A stretch of 64,000 nucleotides of DNA. Source: Rhodobacteraceae bacterium HLUCCA12. Lineage in GTDB: Bacteria; Pseudomonadota; Alphaproteobacteria; Rhodobacterales; Rhodobacteraceae. The stretch is from the NCBI GenBank assembly GCA_001314715.1, contig LJSV01000005.1, positions 1-64,000 of the forward strand, written 5' to 3'. Below are positions 10,833 to 20,010 of the stretch, piece after piece. The notes beneath the pieces are model-generated. The model was not told the DNA's origin, ran no database searches, and was given only the letters and a program-made list of their open reading frames with translations. Numbering within the stretch: the stretch's first letter is position 1; each line of letters opens with the position of its first letter. Made by a program: the position numbers and the translations under genes.

Positions 10833-11742
10833 CCGCGCGACCGACACCGCCGCCCCGTTCCGCCCGCCGCGCAACCAGTGGTGGGATGTCTGGGACCAGT
10901 TCAAGATCCATCGCGGGGCGCTGGCAGGCATGGTGGTGTTCGTGGCGATCGTGCTGTTTTGCGTGGTCGGGCCATGGCTGTGGATTCACGATGCCGGCTT
11001 CATCGACATTCGCGCCCGCAACCAGGGCATGAGCTGGTCGCACCCGCTGGGCACGGACCAACTGGGCCGCGACATGCTGGCACGCATGATGATGGGCGGA
11101 CGGGTCAGCCTGGCCGTGGGCCTGGCGGCCATGGTGCTGTCGGTCCTCATGGGCACGCTGATCGGGGTTCTGGCGGGCTATTTCCGGCGCATCGACGGGC
11201 CGCTGATGCGCATGACCGACCTGTTTCTGGCGCTGCCGCTGCTGCCGCTGCTCTTGGTCATGTCGATGCTGTTGCGCGAGCGCCTGTCGACGCTGTTCGG
11301 GATCGAGATGGGCATGTTCGTCATGATCGTGACCGCGATCGGCGTCACCAGCTGGATGCAGACCGCCCGGATCGTGCGCGGCGATGTGCTGGCGCTGAAA
11401 GAGCGCGAATATGTCCTGGCCGCGCGCTCGATCGGCACGCCGCCCCGGCGCGTGATCGGCCGCCACGTCCTGCCCAACGTGCTGTCGCCGGTAATGGTTT
11501 CGGCCACGCTGATGATCGCCACCGCGATCATCACCGAAAGCGCGCTCAGCTTTCTGGGCCTGGGGTTTCCGCCCGATTTTCCGACCTGGGGCCGGCTGGT
11601 CAGCGACGGGATCGACTATCTGCAGCAGCATCCCAGCCGGGCGATCCTGCCGGGCCTGTTCATCTCGCTCACGGTGCTGAGCGTGAACTATATCGGCGAC
11701 GGGCTGCGCGACGCGCTGGATCCGAGGATCCGCGGGCGGTGA
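10825..11742 (+). CDS. Peptide ABC transporter permease (OppC/DppC)
   Basis: A 305-residue second permease subunit. After a cytoplasmic N-terminus (NQWWDVWDQFKIHRGALAG) it has the first membrane segment, then HPLGTDQLGRDMLARMMMGGR, a hallmark of the DppC group, and the docking loop KEREYVLAARSIGTPPRRVIGRHVLPNV. The ATG at 10825 overlaps the previous stop by 8 bp; an upstream in-frame ATG at 10798 would sit inside the previous gene. Last gene of the transporter operon. Confidence 0.92.
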   Translation: MTDRATDTAAPFRPPRNQWWDVWDQFKIHRGALAGMVVFVAIVLFCVVGPWLWIHDAGFIDIRARNQGMSWSHPLGTDQLGRDMLARMMMGGRVSLAVGLAAMVLSVLMGTLIGVLAGYFRRIDGPLMRMTDLFLALPLLPLLLVMSMLLRERLSTLFGIEMGMFVMIVTAIGVTSWMQTARIVRGDVLALKEREYVLAARSIGTPPRRVIGRHVLPNVLSPVMVSATLMIATAIITESALSFLGLGFPPDFPTWGRLVSDGIDYLQQHPSRAILPGLFISLTVLSVNYIGDGLRDALDPRIRGR

Positions 11743-11750
11743 GGGGGTCA

Positions 11751-11813
11751 GGGGGCGTTGCCCCCTCTTCGGCTGCGCCGAATTCACCCCCAGGATATTT
11801 GCGGACAGAAAAT
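11751..11813. repeat. Rhodobacterales-type intergenic repeat with two hairpins
   Basis: Two adjacent hairpins, GGGGGC-GTT-GCCCCC (11751-11765) and TTCGGC-TGC-GCCGAA (11768-11782), are followed by CACCCCCAGGATATTTGCGG. Similar strings recur between genes in many Rhodobacterales genomes, as I remember them. It fills the space between the last permease gene and the converging glutamate dehydrogenase gene and may act as a two-way terminator. Confidence 0.5.
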
Positions 11814-11827
11814 GAGCCGGCCCTGCC

Positions 11828-13258
11828 CTATAGCCCCTTCGCCCGGTAGCTGGCGCCGACGCGGCTGATGGCGACGATGAACGCGGCGGTGCGCAGGTCG
11901 GGGATGTCGTCGCGTTCGTGCCAGACTGCGCGCATCGCCTGGTAGGCGGTGCGCATCGTGTCGTCGAGGCCCGAGCGCACCAGCGCCAGTTCGTCCGCGC
12001 CCAGGAGATAGCGCTGCTTGAAGTCGCGCGAGAGTTCCCAGCCCAGCCCCTTGTCGGACGAGAGCCGCTCGAGTTCGTCGATCAGCAGAAGCGCATGCGC
12101 CTCTTCATTGCGCCGCTGCATCCGGCCGAAGCGGATGTGGCTGAGGTTCTTGACCCATTCGAAATACGAGACCGTCACGCCCCCGGCATTGGCATAGAGA
12201 TCGGGGATGATGACCTTGCCCTTGCCGCGCAGCACCTCGTCGGCACCGGCGGTCACGGGCCCGTTGGCGGCCTCGATGATCAGGGGCGCCCGGATGTTGC
12301 CGGCATTGGCCATGTGGATCACCCCTTCGAGCGCGGCGGGGATCAGGATGTCGCATTCGTCTTCCAGCCCTTCGGCGCCGTGGGCGTCGAACGCGCCGCC
12401 GGGGAAGTCGCGCACGCCGCCGGCCTCGCCGATCCAGCTGCGCAGGGCCTCGATATCGAGCCCGTCGGGATTGCGGATCACGCCGTCGCGCTCGACCACC
12501 GTGACGATCGCACAGCCATCCTCTTCGGACAGGAACTTGGCCGCGTGATAGCCCACATTGCCAAGCCCCTGCACCACCACGCGCTTGCCCGAAAGGCTGC
12601 CCGAGAGCCCGGCGATCCTGACATCCTCGGGGTGGCGGAAGAATTCGCGGAGCGCGAACTGCACGCCGCGCCCCGTGGCCTCGACCCGGCCCTTGATCCC
12701 GCCGGCATTCAGCGGCTTGCCGGTCACGCAGGCGCGGGCGTTGATATCGGTGGTGTTCATGCGCGCGTACTGGTCCGCGATCCAGGCCATTTCGCGCTCG
12801 CCCGTGCCCATGTCGGGCGCCGGCACGTTCTGGGCGGGGTTGATCAGGTCGCGCTTGGCGAGTTCATAGGCGAAGCGGCGCGTAATCTGTTCAAGCTCGT
12901 GTTCCTCGTACTGGCGCGGGTCGATGCACAGCCCGCCCTTGGAGCCGCCGAACGGCGTTTCGACGAGGGCGCATTTGTAGGTCATCAGCGCGGCAAGGGC
13001 CTCGACCTCGTCCTGGTTGACCTCGGGGGCGAAACGGATACCGCCCTTGACCGGCTCCATATGTTCGGAATGGACCGAGCGGTAGCCGACGAAGGTCTCG
13101 ATCCGGCCGCGCAGCCGCACGCCGAAACGCACCGTGTAGGTCGCGTTGCACACGCGGATCTTTTCGGCCAGGCCGGGCGACAGGTCCATCAGGGCGACGG
13201 CCCGGTTGAACATGATGTCGACGTTCTCGCGAAAGCTCGGTTCGTTGTGTTGAAGCAT
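11828..13258 (-). CDS. Glutamate dehydrogenase (Glu/Leu/Phe/Val dehydrogenase family)
   Basis: A 476-residue NAD(P)-linked amino acid dehydrogenase interconverting glutamate and 2-oxoglutarate plus ammonia. The substrate domain has MEPVKGGIRFAP and the lysine region KCALVETPFGGSKGGL; the nucleotide domain has VVVQGLGNVGYHAAKFL. Late features include LIIEAANGPVT and the typical PDLYANAGGVTVSYFEWVKN. The ATG at 13258 follows an AAAGGTGA site; the longer frame is antisense to the tad promoter. It is separate from the transporter operon, which converges on it. Glutamate is the likeliest substrate, but related family members use branched-chain amino acids. Confidence 0.9.
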   Translation of the reverse strand: MLQHNEPSFRENVDIMFNRAVALMDLSPGLAEKIRVCNATYTVRFGVRLRGRIETFVGYRSVHSEHMEPVKGGIRFAPEVNQDEVEALAALMTYKCALVETPFGGSKGGLCIDPRQYEEHELEQITRRFAYELAKRDLINPAQNVPAPDMGTGEREMAWIADQYARMNTTDINARACVTGKPLNAGGIKGRVEATGRGVQFALREFFRHPEDVRIAGLSGSLSGKRVVVQGLGNVGYHAAKFLSEEDGCAIVTVVERDGVIRNPDGLDIEALRSWIGEAGGVRDFPGGAFDAHGAEGLEDECDILIPAALEGVIHMANAGNIRAPLIIEAANGPVTAGADEVLRGKGKVIIPDLYANAGGVTVSYFEWVKNLSHIRFGRMQRRNEEAHALLLIDELERLSSDKGLGWELSRDFKQRYLLGADELALVRSGLDDTMRTAYQAMRAVWHERDDIPDLRTAAFIVAISRVGASYRAKGL

Positions 13259-13539
13259 TGAATCACCTTTGCCCGGGCGGCCCCCTGCGTGCCGCAACCG
13301 GCAGGACCACGCCCTGCCGTATTCGAGGCTAGCGCATTTCCTGCCCGCTTTCAAAAGAACTGCCGCTTTATCGGGCAAGGAAAATCGCACCGTCCGGCCG
13401 CGCAACGCCGCGATGGCCACAGTTTCGCACCAATCATGCCCCAAATTGACCATCGCGCCCCATAACATGAGCGCAAGAAACACAAGCGAACCCTGGAAAT
13501 TCATACTGGCACAGGCTGTCGAGCCGAACGGAACCCGCC

Positions 13540-15255
13540 ATGTCCGCACTCGAATCGAGACGCAAAACCGGACGTCTGCCCATCGCGCTGGCGCGTTTCG
13601 CCGCCGCGTCGGAGGGCTCGCTTGCCGTTTTTTCCCTGTTCCTGTTTGTCGGCCTGTTGCTGGTGGGCGGGGTCGGCATCGACCTCATGCGCTATGAGCA
13701 GGAGCGCGTGCGCCTGCAGGCGGCGACCGACCGGGCGGTGCTGGCCGCGACCTCGTTGCGCCAGACCCAGGACGTGGAAACGGTCATCCGCGACTATCTG
13801 GCGCGCGAGAACCTGGAGCACCTGATCCATTCCATCGAATCCGACGAGGGCGTCAATTTCCGCGAGGCGCGGGTCACGACGCGCGGCGCGGTGCCGACGA
13901 TTCTGATGCATATGGTCGGGCTGGACGCGCTGGGGTTCCAGGTGATCTCGGCCGCCGAGGAACGTGTGCCCAACCTTGAGATTTCGCTGGTGATCGACCT
14001 GTCGGGCTCGATGAACAGCTATAACCGGCTGAACAACCTCAAGGACGCGGCCGAGGAATTCATCCGCACCGTGTTCAACGCCTCGGAAGAGGGCAGCGTG
14101 TCGATGTCGCTGGTGCCCTATACCGGGCAGGTCAATGCCGGGGCCGCGATCCTGGATCACTACGATGTCGAACATCGTCAGGAGTTCTCGCATTGCGTGG
14201 ATTTCGATGCCAGCCATTATACCACGACCGCGCTGCCCACCGGCGCCACGCTGACGGGCGCAGGGCACGGTTTTCCATGGGAAGCACCGCCCTATACCAG
14301 CTATTATCAATCGAATGACCCGCTGTCAGCGGGGTTCTATGACTGTCCGATCGCGCCGGGCAACGCCGGGCTTGAGGTGACGCCGTTCAGCGGCGATCCG
14401 GATGAGTTGGTCACGCGGGTCAACGCAATGCAGGCTTTGGGCGCGACTTCGATCGACATCGGCATGCGCTGGGGCGTGGCGCTGGTCGATCCCAGCGTCC
14501 AGCCGATGGCCGCCGCGATGGCCGCCGCCGGAGAGATCGACAGCCGCCTGTCGGACCGCCCGGCCGAGCATGGCAGCCCCGACACGATGAAGATCGTGGT
14601 GCTGATGACCGATGGCGAGAATTTTCAGGAACGGCGCCTGACCGATGACGTTCGCAGCGGCCCCTCGCCGGTCTGGATCAACACTGAGGACGACTCGCTT
14701 GACACCTTTTCGCTTTATGATGAATCGAGCGATCTCTACTGGCACCGCCGCGATGGCGACTGGTACGAAGCGCCTTGGGGCACCGACGGTCTGGAGACCT
14801 GCGAGCGGGTCTGCGCCAGCCGGACGTGGTGGGGCGGATGCCAGAGCTATGAGACCCAGTGCAGCACCTATGACGGCGATCACGCCCGCCGGCTGGACTG
14901 GCCCGAGCTGTTTCACCGCACCCAGATGTATTGGGCGGCACGCCAGATCTTTGCGCCTGCGCGCGGCGGCAGCAGCTCACAGCAGAGCAACTATGCGCAC
15001 AGCCTGACCCTGAACTGGCAGGATTCGGTCTCGACCGGCACCAAGGACCAGCGCCTGCAACAGATCTGCGCCAGCGCGCGCGATACCGGCATCACCGTCT
15101 TTTCCATCGCCTTCGAGGCCGATCCGGGCGGCATCAGCGGGCTGCGCCAATGCGCGACGACGCCGGCGCATTTCTTCGATGTCGAGGGGGTCGAGATCGC
15201 CGATGCCTTCCGCTCGATCGCGTCGCATATCCGGCAGTTGAGGCTGGTCGAATGA
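13540..15255 (+). CDS. TadG-like pilus assembly protein with von Willebrand factor A domain
   Basis: A 571-residue protein with a short cytoplasmic N-terminus, one hydrophobic segment (LAVFSLFLFVGLLLVGGVGIDLMR, about residues 28-51) and a large extracytoplasmic part. It contains a MIDAS metal site of the vWA fold, Asp153-x-Ser155-x-Ser157 (DLSGS), and a later VVLMTDGEN strand. Several cysteines near residues 420-450 may form disulfides. TadG-family proteins are pseudopilin-like parts of tight-adherence pili. It overlaps the next gene by ATGA. No tad ATPase, prepilin peptidase or Flp pilin gene lies in the window. Confidence 0.85.
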   Translation: MSALESRRKTGRLPIALARFAAASEGSLAVFSLFLFVGLLLVGGVGIDLMRYEQERVRLQAATDRAVLAATSLRQTQDVETVIRDYLARENLEHLIHSIESDEGVNFREARVTTRGAVPTILMHMVGLDALGFQVISAAEERVPNLEISLVIDLSGSMNSYNRLNNLKDAAEEFIRTVFNASEEGSVSMSLVPYTGQVNAGAAILDHYDVEHRQEFSHCVDFDASHYTTTALPTGATLTGAGHGFPWEAPPYTSYYQSNDPLSAGFYDCPIAPGNAGLEVTPFSGDPDELVTRVNAMQALGATSIDIGMRWGVALVDPSVQPMAAAMAAAGEIDSRLSDRPAEHGSPDTMKIVVLMTDGENFQERRLTDDVRSGPSPVWINTEDDSLDTFSLYDESSDLYWHRRDGDWYEAPWGTDGLETCERVCASRTWWGGCQSYETQCSTYDGDHARRLDWPELFHRTQMYWAARQIFAPARGGSSSQQSNYAHSLTLNWQDSVSTGTKDQRLQQICASARDTGITVFSIAFEADPGGISGLRQCATTPAHFFDVEGVEIADAFRSIASHIRQLRLVE

Positions 15256-15833
15256 CCTGCCCTGCCCGCCCGGTCCTGCGCCGGCCCCGGCGCGCGCGCC
15301 CCGGCGCGCAGCCGGGCCGGTTGCGCCGCTTCCTGCGCCAGCAACGCGGCAGCGCGACGATTGAATTCGCGATGTTCGTGCCGGTCTTTTTGCTGATCCT
15401 GTTCGCCGGGGTTGAAACCGGGGTGATGACCGCCCGCCAGACCATGCTGGAGCGCGGCATGGAAACGGCGATGCGGGCCTTGCGGCTGGGCCAGTTGCAG
15501 CCCGTCACGCTGGACACTTTGCGCGAAAGCGTTTGCAGCGACATCATCCTGTTGCCCGATTGCGAACAGAGCCTGCTGATCGAGTTGCGCCGCCTCGACC
15601 CCGAAAACGTCGCGTTGCCGGCCGGAAACGCCCCTTGCGTGAACCGCAGCGAGGAAACCCAGCCCGCGATCACCCTGACGCCCGGCGTGGAGCACGATCT
15701 GGTGCTGGTGCGGGTCTGTGCGATCATCGATCCGCTGTTTCCGTCGACCGGCCCCAGCCTGGGCCTGCCGCTGGACGACTCCGGCGGGTTTCGCATGACC
15801 ACCGCCTCGGTCTATGTCAACGAACCGCGATAG
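15252..15833 (+). CDS. TadE family pseudopilin-like protein
   Basis: A 193-residue protein with an Arg-rich N-terminus, then GSATIEFAMFVPVFLLILFAGVETG, the TadE/TadF-type prepilin-like segment with the conserved Glu, and a periplasmic remainder with four cysteines. The ATG at 15252 overlaps the TadG stop by 4 bp, which fixes the start. Second of three linked genes, probably encoding minor pseudopilins at the cell surface. Confidence 0.83.
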   Translation: MTCPARPVLRRPRRARPGAQPGRLRRFLRQQRGSATIEFAMFVPVFLLILFAGVETGVMTARQTMLERGMETAMRALRLGQLQPVTLDTLRESVCSDIILLPDCEQSLLIELRRLDPENVALPAGNAPCVNRSEETQPAITLTPGVEHDLVLVRVCAIIDPLFPSTGPSLGLPLDDSGGFRMTTASVYVNEPR

Positions 15834-15843
15834 GGTCGCCCAT

Positions 15844-16491
15844 ATGAACCTGCCGAGCCCCCCCTGCCCCATGTCCGACAGGCCCGACCGCCCGGCGCCG
15901 GCACGGCTGCGCGGCTGGCTGCGCGACACAAGCGGCGCGCTGGCCGTCGAAGCGGTGATCGTCCTGCCGGCCCTGATCGGCGCCTTCCTGGCGTTGCTGG
16001 TGTTCTATGATGCCTTTCGCACGCAAAAGGTCAATGTCGCGGCCAGCTACACGCTGTCCGACCTGTTGTCACGGCAGGTCGAGCCGGTCACCCCCGACTA
16101 TATCGATTCCCTGCACGACATTTATGACTACATGACCCGCGCCAACCATCCGACCAGCCTGCGCGTATCCAGCGTCTACTGGAACGTGATCGACGAGGAA
16201 TACCAGGTTGTCTGGTCATATGCGACGCGCGATGGCACTGTGCTGACCGATGAACGGCTCAACCAGGATGCCGACCGCTTGCCGGTCATTCCCCGCTCGG
16301 ACACGGTGATCCTGATGGAAACCCGGATGCATTACAGCCCGCCCATTATCGACTCGATGGGCGACCAGACATTCGCGCATTTCGTGGTCACGCGACCGCG
16401 TTTCGCCCCGCAGGTGGTGTTCGATTCCGATGACGGCGGCGAAATCGCGTTGACGCCCTGCCAGCACGGCGAGGTGACCTGCGGCTGGTAG
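15844..16491 (+). CDS. TadE/TadG family protein
   Basis: A 215-residue protein with the same plan as its upstream neighbour: a basic N-terminus, then SGALAVEAVIVLPALIGAFLALLVFYDAF as the prepilin-like membrane segment, and an extracytoplasmic C-terminus ending in a Cys pair (TPCQHGEVTCGW). I chose the ATG at 15844, 9 nt after AGGG; an ATG at 15814 would overlap the previous gene by 20 bp and is possible. It ends 10 bp before the converging TetR gene. Confidence 0.8.
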   Translation: MNLPSPPCPMSDRPDRPAPARLRGWLRDTSGALAVEAVIVLPALIGAFLALLVFYDAFRTQKVNVAASYTLSDLLSRQVEPVTPDYIDSLHDIYDYMTRANHPTSLRVSSVYWNVIDEEYQVVWSYATRDGTVLTDERLNQDADRLPVIPRSDTVILMETRMHYSPPIIDSMGDQTFAHFVVTRPRFAPQVVFDSDDGGEIALTPCQHGEVTCGW

Positions 16492-16501
16492 GCGACGCCT
16501 G

Positions 16502-17098
16502 TCAGGGCGCGACGGCCTTGCGGACCATGTCGATATGAATGTCCGTGACCGTGTCGCGGCTCAGCCGCCCGCCCTCACGGAACCAGGTGTTCACACCGTT
16601 GAGCATGGCAATGATCCCCAAGGCCGCCAGTTTCGAATCGGGCACGGCCATGCTGCCTTCGGCCTGACCGGCGCGCAGGATCGTTTCCAGCTCGGTCTCG
16701 TAGCGCCGGCGCAGCCCTTCGATGACGGCGAAATTCTCTGGCGTGAGGTTGCGCAACTCCATGTACGAGATGAACACCGCATCGGCGCGCACCGCGTGAA
16801 AGCGGATGTGAAAGCGCACGAAATGCTCGAGCCGGGCCAGCGCATTGTGGGGGGCGGCCTGGTCCAGGCTGGTGTGCCAGGCTTGCAGCAGCGCCTCCAT
16901 ATGGCCGCGCATCAGGTCGAACAACAGCCCCTGCTTGTCGTCGATATAAAGATACAGCGCGCCCGCCTGAACCCCGATTTCGGCCGCGATCTGGCGCATC
17001 GACACCGCCGCATAGCCATGGCGCGCAAACAGCCGCAGCGCGGCCTCGCGCAGACGCGGGCCTGTGATTTCTGCGCGAGATCCGGGTTTTCGGGCCAT
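16502..17098 (-). CDS. TetR/AcrR family transcriptional regulator
   Basis: A 198-residue repressor. The N-terminal helix-turn-helix is typical (EAALRLFARHGYAAVSMRQIAAEIGVQAGALYLYIDDKQGLL, residues 18-60), followed by an all-helical ligand domain of normal length. A perfect palindrome lies 14 bp upstream of its start (17113-17126), suggesting self-repression. Neighbouring genes (tad-like set, lipoprotein) do not reveal a ligand. Confidence 0.9.
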   Translation of the reverse strand: MARKPGSRAEITGPRLREAALRLFARHGYAAVSMRQIAAEIGVQAGALYLYIDDKQGLLFDLMRGHMEALLQAWHTSLDQAAPHNALARLEHFVRFHIRFHAVRADAVFISYMELRNLTPENFAVIEGLRRRYETELETILRAGQAEGSMAVPDSKLAALGIIAMLNGVNTWFREGGRLSRDTVTDIHIDMVRKAVAP

Positions 17099-17112
17099 GG
17101 CGCAGTGTCCGA

Positions 17113-17126
17113 TGAACAGGTGTTCA
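17113..17126. promoter_or_regulatory. Candidate TetR operator palindrome
   Basis: TGAACA-GG-TGTTCA is a perfect 6-bp inverted repeat with a 2-bp spacer. It sits just upstream of the TetR start codon and 95 bp upstream of the divergent lipoprotein gene. Size and symmetry fit a TetR-family dimer site. Confidence 0.55.
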
Positions 17127-17221
17127 ATTCAAGCCCCGAACGGCGCTTGCGCCCCGCACCGCCGAAACCGCTTTTCTAACTGGCGGCACCACCCTAAAGT
17201 GGCGCCAGTCAACACCGGATC

Positions 17222-17539
17222 ATGTCTCGCCCCATGCCAGTCCGCACACTGAACCGCCGTCCTCGCGTGATCCCGCTTGCAGCCCTTCTGGCAATGGCGG
17301 CGGTGTCATCCTGCGGCAATCTGGCCGACGACGCCACACCCCGGCTGCTGTCACCGCAGGAACTGCGCGCGGGGGTCGAGGCGGGGGACGGGCGTGCCCA
17401 GCCACCCGACGCTGCGCTGGACCATCGCGCCGCCGCCCTGCGCGGACGCGCGGCGGCCCTGCGCACCCGCCAGACCCCGGCCGACGAGGATGACGCGCTG
17501 CGCCGCCGGGCACGCGCGCTGACCGCGCCGCGCCCCTGA
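17222..17539 (+). CDS. Small predicted lipoprotein
   Basis: A 105-residue protein of unknown function. The first 31 residues form a lipoprotein signal: a basic start, the hydrophobic run VIPLAALLAMAAV, and a lipobox ending SSC, with the lipidated cysteine at residue 31. The remainder is short, rich in Ala, Arg and Asp, and probably helical. The ribosome site is weak, and an ATG four codons later is an alternative. It lies between the TetR gene and hom, 118 bp before hom. Confidence 0.6.
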   Translation: MSRPMPVRTLNRRPRVIPLAALLAMAAVSSCGNLADDATPRLLSPQELRAGVEAGDGRAQPPDAALDHRAAALRGRAAALRTRQTPADEDDALRRRARALTAPRP

Positions 17540-17657
17540 CGCCGTCAGCCGGACGGGGCAGGACACATTGCACCCGCGCCCCGGACAGGCTAACTGTGCG
17601 CCGAAAATGCGCGCGCGGTTTTCGCGATCCGTGCGCGATCGCAGCCGGAGAATTCAG

Positions 17658-18944
17658 ATGACCACCCCCCTCCGCCTCGGCATCGCCGGTCTGGGCACCG
17701 TCGGCATTGGCGTCGTCAAGATCGTGCAGCGCCACGCCAACACGCTGGCCCGGCGCGCCGGGCGCCCGATCGAGATCGTGGCCGTGTCGGCCAGTTCGCG
17801 CGGCAAGAAGCGCGGTGCCGACATCAGCACCTATGCCTGGGAGGACGACCCCGTCGCGCTGGCGCGGCGCGACGATGTCGATGTCGTGGTCGAGCTGATC
17901 GGCGGCGAGAATGGCCCGGCCAAGGCCCTGGTCGAGGCCGCGATTGCCCATGGCAAGGATGTCGTCACCGCCAACAAGGCGCTTCTGGCCCATCACGGGC
18001 AATCGCTGGCGCTGGCCGCCGAGGAGGCCGGGCGCGTCCTGCGGTTCGAGGCGGCGGTCGCGGGCGGCATCCCGGTCATCAAGGCCCTGACCGAGGGGCT
18101 GGCGGGAAACCGGATCGAGCGGGTGATGGGGGTGATGAACGGCACCTGCAACTATATCCTCACCCAGATGGAGGCCACCGGGCAGGGCTACAACGCCCTG
18201 TTCGAGGAATGCGCGCGACTGGGCTATCTTGAGGCCGACCCCAATCTGGATGTCGGCGGGATCGACGCCGGCCACAAGCTCAGCCTGCTGGCGGCGATCG
18301 CCTTTGGCACCCAAGTCGATTTCGACGCGGTCGAGTTGCAGGGCATCACCGACATCTCGCTCGACGATATCCGCCTGGCGCGCGATATGGGCTTTTCGAT
18401 CAAGCTTCTGGGGGTTGCGCAACTGACCGGGCGCGGTCTCGAACAGCGCATGACCCCGTGCCTGGTGCCGGCCTCGCACCCGCTGGGCCAGCTGGACGGC
18501 GGCACCAACATGGTCGTAATCGAGGGCGACAGCGTCGGCCAGATCGTGCTGCGCGGGCCCGGCGCGGGCGAAGGGCCGACCGCCAGCGCGGTGATGAGCG
18601 ATGTAATGGACATTGCCCGCGGGTTGCGCCTGCCCACCTTTGGCGAGGCCGCGGCCAACCTGCTTGAGGCCCCTGCCGCCGTCGTTTCGTCGGCCGCCCC
18701 CTGGTATCTGCGCATGACGCTGCTGGACAAGCCCGGCGCGCTGGCGCGCATCGCCACGGTGCTGGGGGAATCGGGCATCTCCATCGACCGAATGCGGCAG
18801 TATTCGCATGACGGCGCCCATGCCCCGGTGCTGATCGTCACGCATCGCGCCGCCAGCGACGACATCCGCCACGCGCTTGAGCGTTTCGCCGCCACCGGCG
18901 TTCTGGTCGGCGCCCCGGTCGCCATGCGCATCGAAGAGGTCTGA
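17658..18944 (+). CDS. hom: Homoserine dehydrogenase
   Basis: A 428-residue NAD(P)-dependent enzyme reducing aspartate semialdehyde to homoserine, on the path to threonine and methionine. Domains in order: nucleotide-binding (GIAGLGTVGIGVVKI, residues 8-22), the catalytic core with MNGTCNYILTQM and the downstream lysine-bearing DAGHKLSLLAA, and a C-terminal ACT regulatory domain (residues about 350-428). The ATG at 17658 follows GGAG at 7 nt. Followed by glpX and recJ, an order conserved in Rhodobacteraceae. The ACT domain implies feedback control, usually by threonine. Confidence 0.96.
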   Translation: MTTPLRLGIAGLGTVGIGVVKIVQRHANTLARRAGRPIEIVAVSASSRGKKRGADISTYAWEDDPVALARRDDVDVVVELIGGENGPAKALVEAAIAHGKDVVTANKALLAHHGQSLALAAEEAGRVLRFEAAVAGGIPVIKALTEGLAGNRIERVMGVMNGTCNYILTQMEATGQGYNALFEECARLGYLEADPNLDVGGIDAGHKLSLLAAIAFGTQVDFDAVELQGITDISLDDIRLARDMGFSIKLLGVAQLTGRGLEQRMTPCLVPASHPLGQLDGGTNMVVIEGDSVGQIVLRGPGAGEGPTASAVMSDVMDIARGLRLPTFGEAAANLLEAPAAVVSSAAPWYLRMTLLDKPGALARIATVLGESGISIDRMRQYSHDGAHAPVLIVTHRAASDDIRHALERFAATGVLVGAPVAMRIEEV

Positions 18945-19044
18945 CGCGCATCGGGCGCGCCTGGGGCCGTTGCGACCAAGCCGCTTGGCCTGGGCGGTGC
19001 GATTGGCTAGAACGGGCCAAGTTCATACCCGAAAGGATTTCTTC

Positions 19045-20010
19045 ATGCCCGAATTGCCCGAGTTCCACGACCGGATGCTGTCGCTTGGACTGGCGCGCGT
19101 TTCCGAGGCCGCGGCATTGGCCTCGGCCGATTTCGTCGGTCGCGGCGATGAAAAGGCCGCCGATCAGGCCGCCGTCAACGCGATGCGCAACCAGTTGAAC
19201 ATGCTCGACATAAAGGGGGTCGTGGTGATCGGCGAAGGCGAGCGCGACGAGGCGCCGATGCTGTTCATCGGTGAAGAGGTCGGCACCGGTAACGGCCCGG
19301 CGGTCGATATCGCGCTGGACCCGCTTGAGGGCACGACCCTGACCGCCAAGGACATGCCGAACGCGCTGACCGTGATCGCCATGGCCCCGCGCGGCACCCT
19401 GCTGCATGCGCCCGATGTCTATATGGACAAACTTGCCATCGGACCGGGCTTTGCCCCCGATACCGTCACGCTGGACATGCCACCTGCCGAGCGCGTCCGG
19501 GCGCTGGCCCGCGCCAAGGGGTGCGATGCCGACGACATCACCGTCTGCATCCTTGAACGCCCCCGCCACGAAGACCTGATCCGCGAGGTCCGCGCCACCG
19601 GCGCCGCGATCCGGCTGATCACCGATGGCGACGTGGCCGGCGTGATGCATGTGGCCGAACCCGAGCTGACGGGCATCGACATGTACATGGGATCGGGGGG
19701 CGCGCCCGAGGGGGTTCTGGCGGCGGCGGCCCTGAAATGCATGGGCGGGCAGATCTATGGCCAGCTTCAGTTTCGCAATGACGACGAACGCGCCCGTGCC
19801 GCCAAGGCCGGGATCACCGATCTCAACCGGGTCTATACCCGCGACGAGATGGTCACCGCCGACGTCATCTTTGCCGCAACCGGCGTCACCGATGGCTCTA
19901 TCCTGCCGGGCATGAAGCGCGAGCCGAACTGGCTGACCACCGAAACGCTGTTGATGCGCTCGAAAACCGGGTCGGTGCGGCGCGTGATCTATCGCACCCC
20001 GGCGAAATGA
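19045..20010 (+). CDS. glpX: Class II fructose-1,6-bisphosphatase
   Basis: A 321-residue GlpX-type phosphatase removing the 1-phosphate of fructose 1,6-bisphosphate in gluconeogenesis. Key motifs are GEGERDEAPML and DIALDPLEGT, which carry the metal-binding acidic residues, followed by GSGGAPEGVLAAAALKCMGG. The ATG at 19045 follows AAAGGA at 9 nt; the frame upstream overlaps hom and is not used. It overlaps recJ by 4 bp (ATGA). The family also includes enzymes active on sedoheptulose bisphosphate. Confidence 0.95.
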   Translation: MPELPEFHDRMLSLGLARVSEAAALASADFVGRGDEKAADQAAVNAMRNQLNMLDIKGVVVIGEGERDEAPMLFIGEEVGTGNGPAVDIALDPLEGTTLTAKDMPNALTVIAMAPRGTLLHAPDVYMDKLAIGPGFAPDTVTLDMPPAERVRALARAKGCDADDITVCILERPRHEDLIREVRATGAAIRLITDGDVAGVMHVAEPELTGIDMYMGSGGAPEGVLAAAALKCMGGQIYGQLQFRNDDERARAAKAGITDLNRVYTRDEMVTADVIFAATGVTDGSILPGMKREPNWLTTETLLMRSKTGSVRRVIYRTPAK

